From Deinococcus sp. (GTDB lineage Bacteria; Deinococcota; Deinococci; JACQHA01), in contig JACQHA010000080.1 in assembly GCA_016199255.1 (NCBI GenBank), positions 1 through 9,726 on the forward strand: 9,726 nt of DNA. Reading direction: 5' to 3'. Each line of letters starts with the position of its first letter. The stretch's first letter is position 1. Below the pieces are notes generated by a model. The model worked only from the letters and a program-made list of their open reading frames with translations. It was not told where the DNA came from and ran no database searches. Both the position numbers and the translations under genes were made by a program. Positions 6,598-9,726 of the stretch are shown here, piece by piece.

Positions 6598-8610
6598 GTG
6601 CGCCGGATACTTCTGTGGATAGTAGCCGCGGTGGTACTCCTAGGCGGCATTAGTTGGACTCTGCTCCAACCGCGCTATAGCGGGCCTGGCCCGCAAGTGG
6701 GTGCTGAGGTGGTGCGCGACGATTGGGGCGTGGCTTACCTGTTCGCCGAGAATAGCTGGGACCTCTACTTCGCCCAGGGCTATGCCAGCGCCCAGGACCG
6801 CATTTGGCAGATGGACCTCTGGCGGCGGCAGGGCACCGGCCGCCTGGCAGAGATCGAGGGCCGGGGGAAGGCAGTCATGGATTATCGCCTGCGGGCCCTC
6901 CGGCTGGAAGAAGTAGCCACCGCCCTCTTTGCCCAGTTGCCACCAGAGCAGCAAGAAGCGCTTGAGGCCTACGCTGCTGGCGTCAACTGGTACCTCCGGC
7001 AGCACCACCTGCCTCGGGAGTTCCAGCTGCTTCACTACCGCCCTCAACCCTGGCGGCCCACTGATTCCCTGGTGGTGTGGCGCGCTATGGCACTCATGCT
7101 CAGCAACCTGTTTGACGATAGTCCCGGCTCGCTCCCCTCCCCGATTCCCTCGATTGGTTCCAATGCCTGGGCAGTGGCCCCAACGCGCAGTGCCACCGGA
7201 AGGGCACTCTTAGCTAATGACCCGCACCTGCCGCTGACCCAGCCCGGGCCTTTGTGGGAGGTGGCGCTGAACCTGGGTGAGGAAGGGGCTCAGGGCTTCG
7301 CCTTGCCTGGGGTCCCGGGGCTGGTGATTGGGCGGAATCGCCATCTGGCCTGGGGTCTCACGGCATTCGAGGGGGACGTGGCCGATCAGTTCTTCTGCCG
7401 CTGGGGGCAGGAGCAGCGCCGGTACCGGACCGATCATGGGCTGGGTACCATTGACGCCCAGCGGCCAATAGTTTGGGTGCGGCTCTGGGGGCCGCTGCGG
7501 GTTCCGGTGTTCTGGCAGGCAGTGGAGTACACCGAATTCGGGCCAGTCCTGGAGCGCACCAGGCGCGGGGTGCGCAGCCTGCGCTGGGCTGGTGCTCAGG
7601 CATTGCCCGATGAGCGGCTGGTGACTGTGGAAGTGTGGCGCGCCACCAGTGTCGCTCAGCTCCAGGAGGCCGCTGGCGGCCTGGGAGTGCCTGATATGAA
7701 TATCATCGCCGCAGACGACAGTGGTAACATCGCTCACTTGGTGCGCGGGCGCTTCCCCCGCCGCCAGCGGTTCGATACCCCAAGGGATTGCGAAGACCCG
7801 AAGTTGGGCTGGCAGGGGTTTGTGGATCCCAGCGAGCTACCCACAGTGATCAACCCTCCCGGCGGCTTTGTGGCGTCGGCCAATGGCGCACCACCGGTAT
7901 CAACTGGGGTGTACCTGGGCCGGGGTTGGCCCTATGCCCGCCAGGAGCGGATCAGCGAGCTGCTGGCGGCAAACAGCCAGCATAGCCTCAATAGCTTCGG
8001 CGCTATCCAGGCTGATGTGTTGGTGCCTGGTGCCCAAGAGCAGGTGCGAGATCTGCTGGCCAGCGTCGATACCTCTCGCCTGGACAGCACCGCGCTGCAA
8101 GCCCTGGAACTGCTGCGCGCCTGGGACCAGCGGGCCACTGCCGATTCTATAGGCACCAGCCTGTTCCAGGTCTGGAGCAGCTATGGCCGGGGGCTCGGCG
8201 GCCTAACCCAGACGCTCGGCTTCCTGCGCCAGCGCTTAGGACCAGATCCCGCTACCTGGCGCTGGGACCGCCTGCACGCCGCGGTTCTCCCTCACGAGCT
8301 GGCTAGGCTTGATCCGGCATTGAGCGTGGGGCCACTGCCCCGGCAAGGTGATGGCCATACAGTAGATCCTGGCCCAGGGCAGGCTGATCTCAGCGCCCCT
8401 GTGCCCTTTCGCCAGGACTTTGGCGCCGTTCTGCGCCTCTTGGCAGAAGTGGGTGGTGATGCGAGAGCGGTCCTGGCAGTCGGTGAAACTGGTGACCCTA
8501 GCTCGCCGCACTACGCGGACCAGGGGACCATGTGGGCCCAGAACCAGTACCGTACCCTCGCCCCGCTGGGCAGTAGGCCAAATGGCGGAGTGACCGTTCT
8601 CCGGCCCTAA
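6598..8610 (+). CDS. Penicillin acylase family (S45) Ntn hydrolase, membrane-anchored
   Basis: A 670-residue precursor of the penicillin amidase family, which includes penicillin G acylases and acyl-homoserine-lactone acylases. Residues 5-23 form a hydrophobic signal anchor. The alpha-chain region contains VVRDDWGVAYLFAEN and GYASAQDRIWQMDLWRRQGTGRLAEI. The family autocleavage site is at Gly187-Ser188 in SIGSNAWAV, making Ser188 the N-terminal nucleophile of the beta chain. ALLANDPHLPL, a GLTAFEGDVADQF block, Asn429 in ASANG (likely oxyanion-hole Asn), GDGHTVD (584-590) and SPHYADQGTMW (635-645) follow in family order. At 670 residues it is shorter than the usual 750-850, and almost no spacer separates the two chains. 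It probably hydrolyses an amide at the outer face of the membrane, but the acyl substrate cannot be told from sequence. The start is GTG 6598, divergent from pgeF across 50 bases, with no ribosome binding site. It ends 54 bases before gap. Confidence 0.9.
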   Translation: MRRILLWIVAAVVLLGGISWTLLQPRYSGPGPQVGAEVVRDDWGVAYLFAENSWDLYFAQGYASAQDRIWQMDLWRRQGTGRLAEIEGRGKAVMDYRLRALRLEEVATALFAQLPPEQQEALEAYAAGVNWYLRQHHLPREFQLLHYRPQPWRPTDSLVVWRAMALMLSNLFDDSPGSLPSPIPSIGSNAWAVAPTRSATGRALLANDPHLPLTQPGPLWEVALNLGEEGAQGFALPGVPGLVIGRNRHLAWGLTAFEGDVADQFFCRWGQEQRRYRTDHGLGTIDAQRPIVWVRLWGPLRVPVFWQAVEYTEFGPVLERTRRGVRSLRWAGAQALPDERLVTVEVWRATSVAQLQEAAGGLGVPDMNIIAADDSGNIAHLVRGRFPRRQRFDTPRDCEDPKLGWQGFVDPSELPTVINPPGGFVASANGAPPVSTGVYLGRGWPYARQERISELLAANSQHSLNSFGAIQADVLVPGAQEQVRDLLASVDTSRLDSTALQALELLRAWDQRATADSIGTSLFQVWSSYGRGLGGLTQTLGFLRQRLGPDPATWRWDRLHAAVLPHELARLDPALSVGPLPRQGDGHTVDPGPGQADLSAPVPFRQDFGAVLRLLAEVGGDARAVLAVGETGDPSSPHYADQGTMWAQNQYRTLAPLGSRPNGGVTVLRP

Positions 8611-8616
8611 AGGCCA

Positions 8617-8625
8617 TGTTATAAT
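8617..8625 (+). promoter_or_regulatory. Extended -10 promoter for gap-pgk
   Basis: TGTTATAAT is an exact extended -10 element (TATAAT at 8620-8625). A half-matching -35, TTCTCC, lies at 8597-8602 with a 17-base spacer. Transcription is expected to begin near 8632, leaving a leader of about 33 bases. The nine bases are identical to the promoter at 396-404. Confidence 0.75.
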
Positions 8626-8632
8626 CCGCCGT

Positions 8633-8649
8633 CGAGCGCTGGGCGCTCG
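8633..8649 (+). promoter_or_regulatory. Hairpin at the predicted 5' end of the gap mRNA
   Basis: CGAGCGC (8633-8639) and GCGCTCG (8643-8649) are perfect complements of seven GC-rich base pairs around a TGG loop. The stem begins one or two bases after the predicted transcription start and ends two bases before the ribosome binding site. There is no T-run, so it is not a terminator. A 5' stem in this place would be expected to protect the message from 5'-end-dependent decay. Confidence 0.6.
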
Positions 8650-8650
8650 T

Positions 8651-8658
8651 GGAGGTGA
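8651..8658 (+). promoter_or_regulatory. Ribosome binding site of gap
   Basis: GGAGGTGA lies six bases before ATG 8665. Its core and spacing match the site at 419-426 and act as the internal reference for judging the DUF502 start. Confidence 0.85.
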
Positions 8659-9663
<1,005 letters not shown>

Positions 9664-9665
9664 GC

Positions 9666-9726
9666 ATGATGAACCGCCAGACTGTTCGGGACATTGACCT
9701 TGCTGGCAAGCGGGTCCTGATGCGGG
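9666..9726 (+). CDS. pgk: Phosphoglycerate kinase, N-terminal fragment (3' end outside window)
   Basis: The first 20 codons after gap read MMNRQTVRDIDLAGKRVLMR. This is the standard beginning of phosphoglycerate kinase, where TxRDxDLxGKRVLxR precedes VDFNVP. The enzyme makes ATP from 1,3-bisphosphoglycerate, the product of the preceding gene. Two consecutive ATG codons (9666 and 9669) are possible starts. There is no ribosome binding site in the end of gap, so translation probably depends on ribosomes finishing gap two bases earlier. The call rests on a short fragment plus context, which together are convincing. Confidence 0.87.
   Translation, partial: MMNRQTVRDIDLAGKRVLMR

Noticed and set aside
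8603..8615. GGCC-ctaaa-GGCC at the acylase stop codon
   Set aside because: The stem has only four base pairs and no T-run, and a GGCC pair is common by chance in GC-rich DNA.

Overview
This is an ordinary, gene-dense chromosomal segment of a GC-rich bacterium, about 60% GC or a little more by eye. It holds seven complete protein genes and two genes cut by the window edges. Nothing in it is a tRNA, rRNA, CRISPR array, insertion sequence or phage gene. The gene mix (DUF502 membrane protein, TIGR03960-like radical SAM protein, GH13 neopullulanase-like enzyme, adjacent gap and pgk) and the AGGAGGTGA ribosome binding sites would fit a Chloroflexota member. That placement is an inference from general resemblance, not a marker-based assignment.

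Layout. Bases 1-306 (+) encode the C-terminus of a gamma-glutamyltransferase. A short gap with an extended -10 promoter follows. Then come a DUF502 membrane protein (433-1098, apparently starting at ATT) and a membrane-anchored M28 zinc peptidase (1098-2573). These two overlap by one base as TAATG. A minus-strand group converges on the peptidase gene. In its own reading order it is pgeF (6547-5801), a radical SAM protein (5753-4242) and a cytoplasmic GH13 alpha-glucan hydrolase (4214-2556). The GH13 gene ends 18 bases inside the peptidase gene. Divergent from pgeF, across only 50 bases, is an anchored S45 penicillin-acylase-type Ntn hydrolase (6598-8610, +). Last, after a second extended -10 promoter, come glyceraldehyde-3-phosphate dehydrogenase (8665-9663) and the first 20 codons of phosphoglycerate kinase (from 9666).

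How the genes fit together. gap and pgk are consecutive glycolytic steps with two bases between them, so they almost certainly form one operon. The GH13 enzyme would feed maltodextrin-derived sugars toward glycolysis. The acylase and the M28 peptidase both carry an N-terminal hydrophobic anchor and act on amide bonds outside the cytoplasm, and the Ggt fragment belongs to a family that usually also acts there. PgeF edits peptidoglycan precursors in the cytoplasm. No pathway links all of these, and the set looks like normal housekeeping and scavenging.

The interesting part is expression signals rather than an exotic system. I found four exact TATAAT hexamers, and each sits just upstream of a gene start. 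Three of them are extended -10 elements (TGnTATAAT). One lies so close to the acylase GTG that its mRNA should be leaderless. The DUF502 gene has a perfect ribosome binding site placed for an ATT start codon. The gap mRNA should begin with a 7-bp hairpin directly ahead of its ribosome binding site. I did not find a convincing undescribed biological system here.
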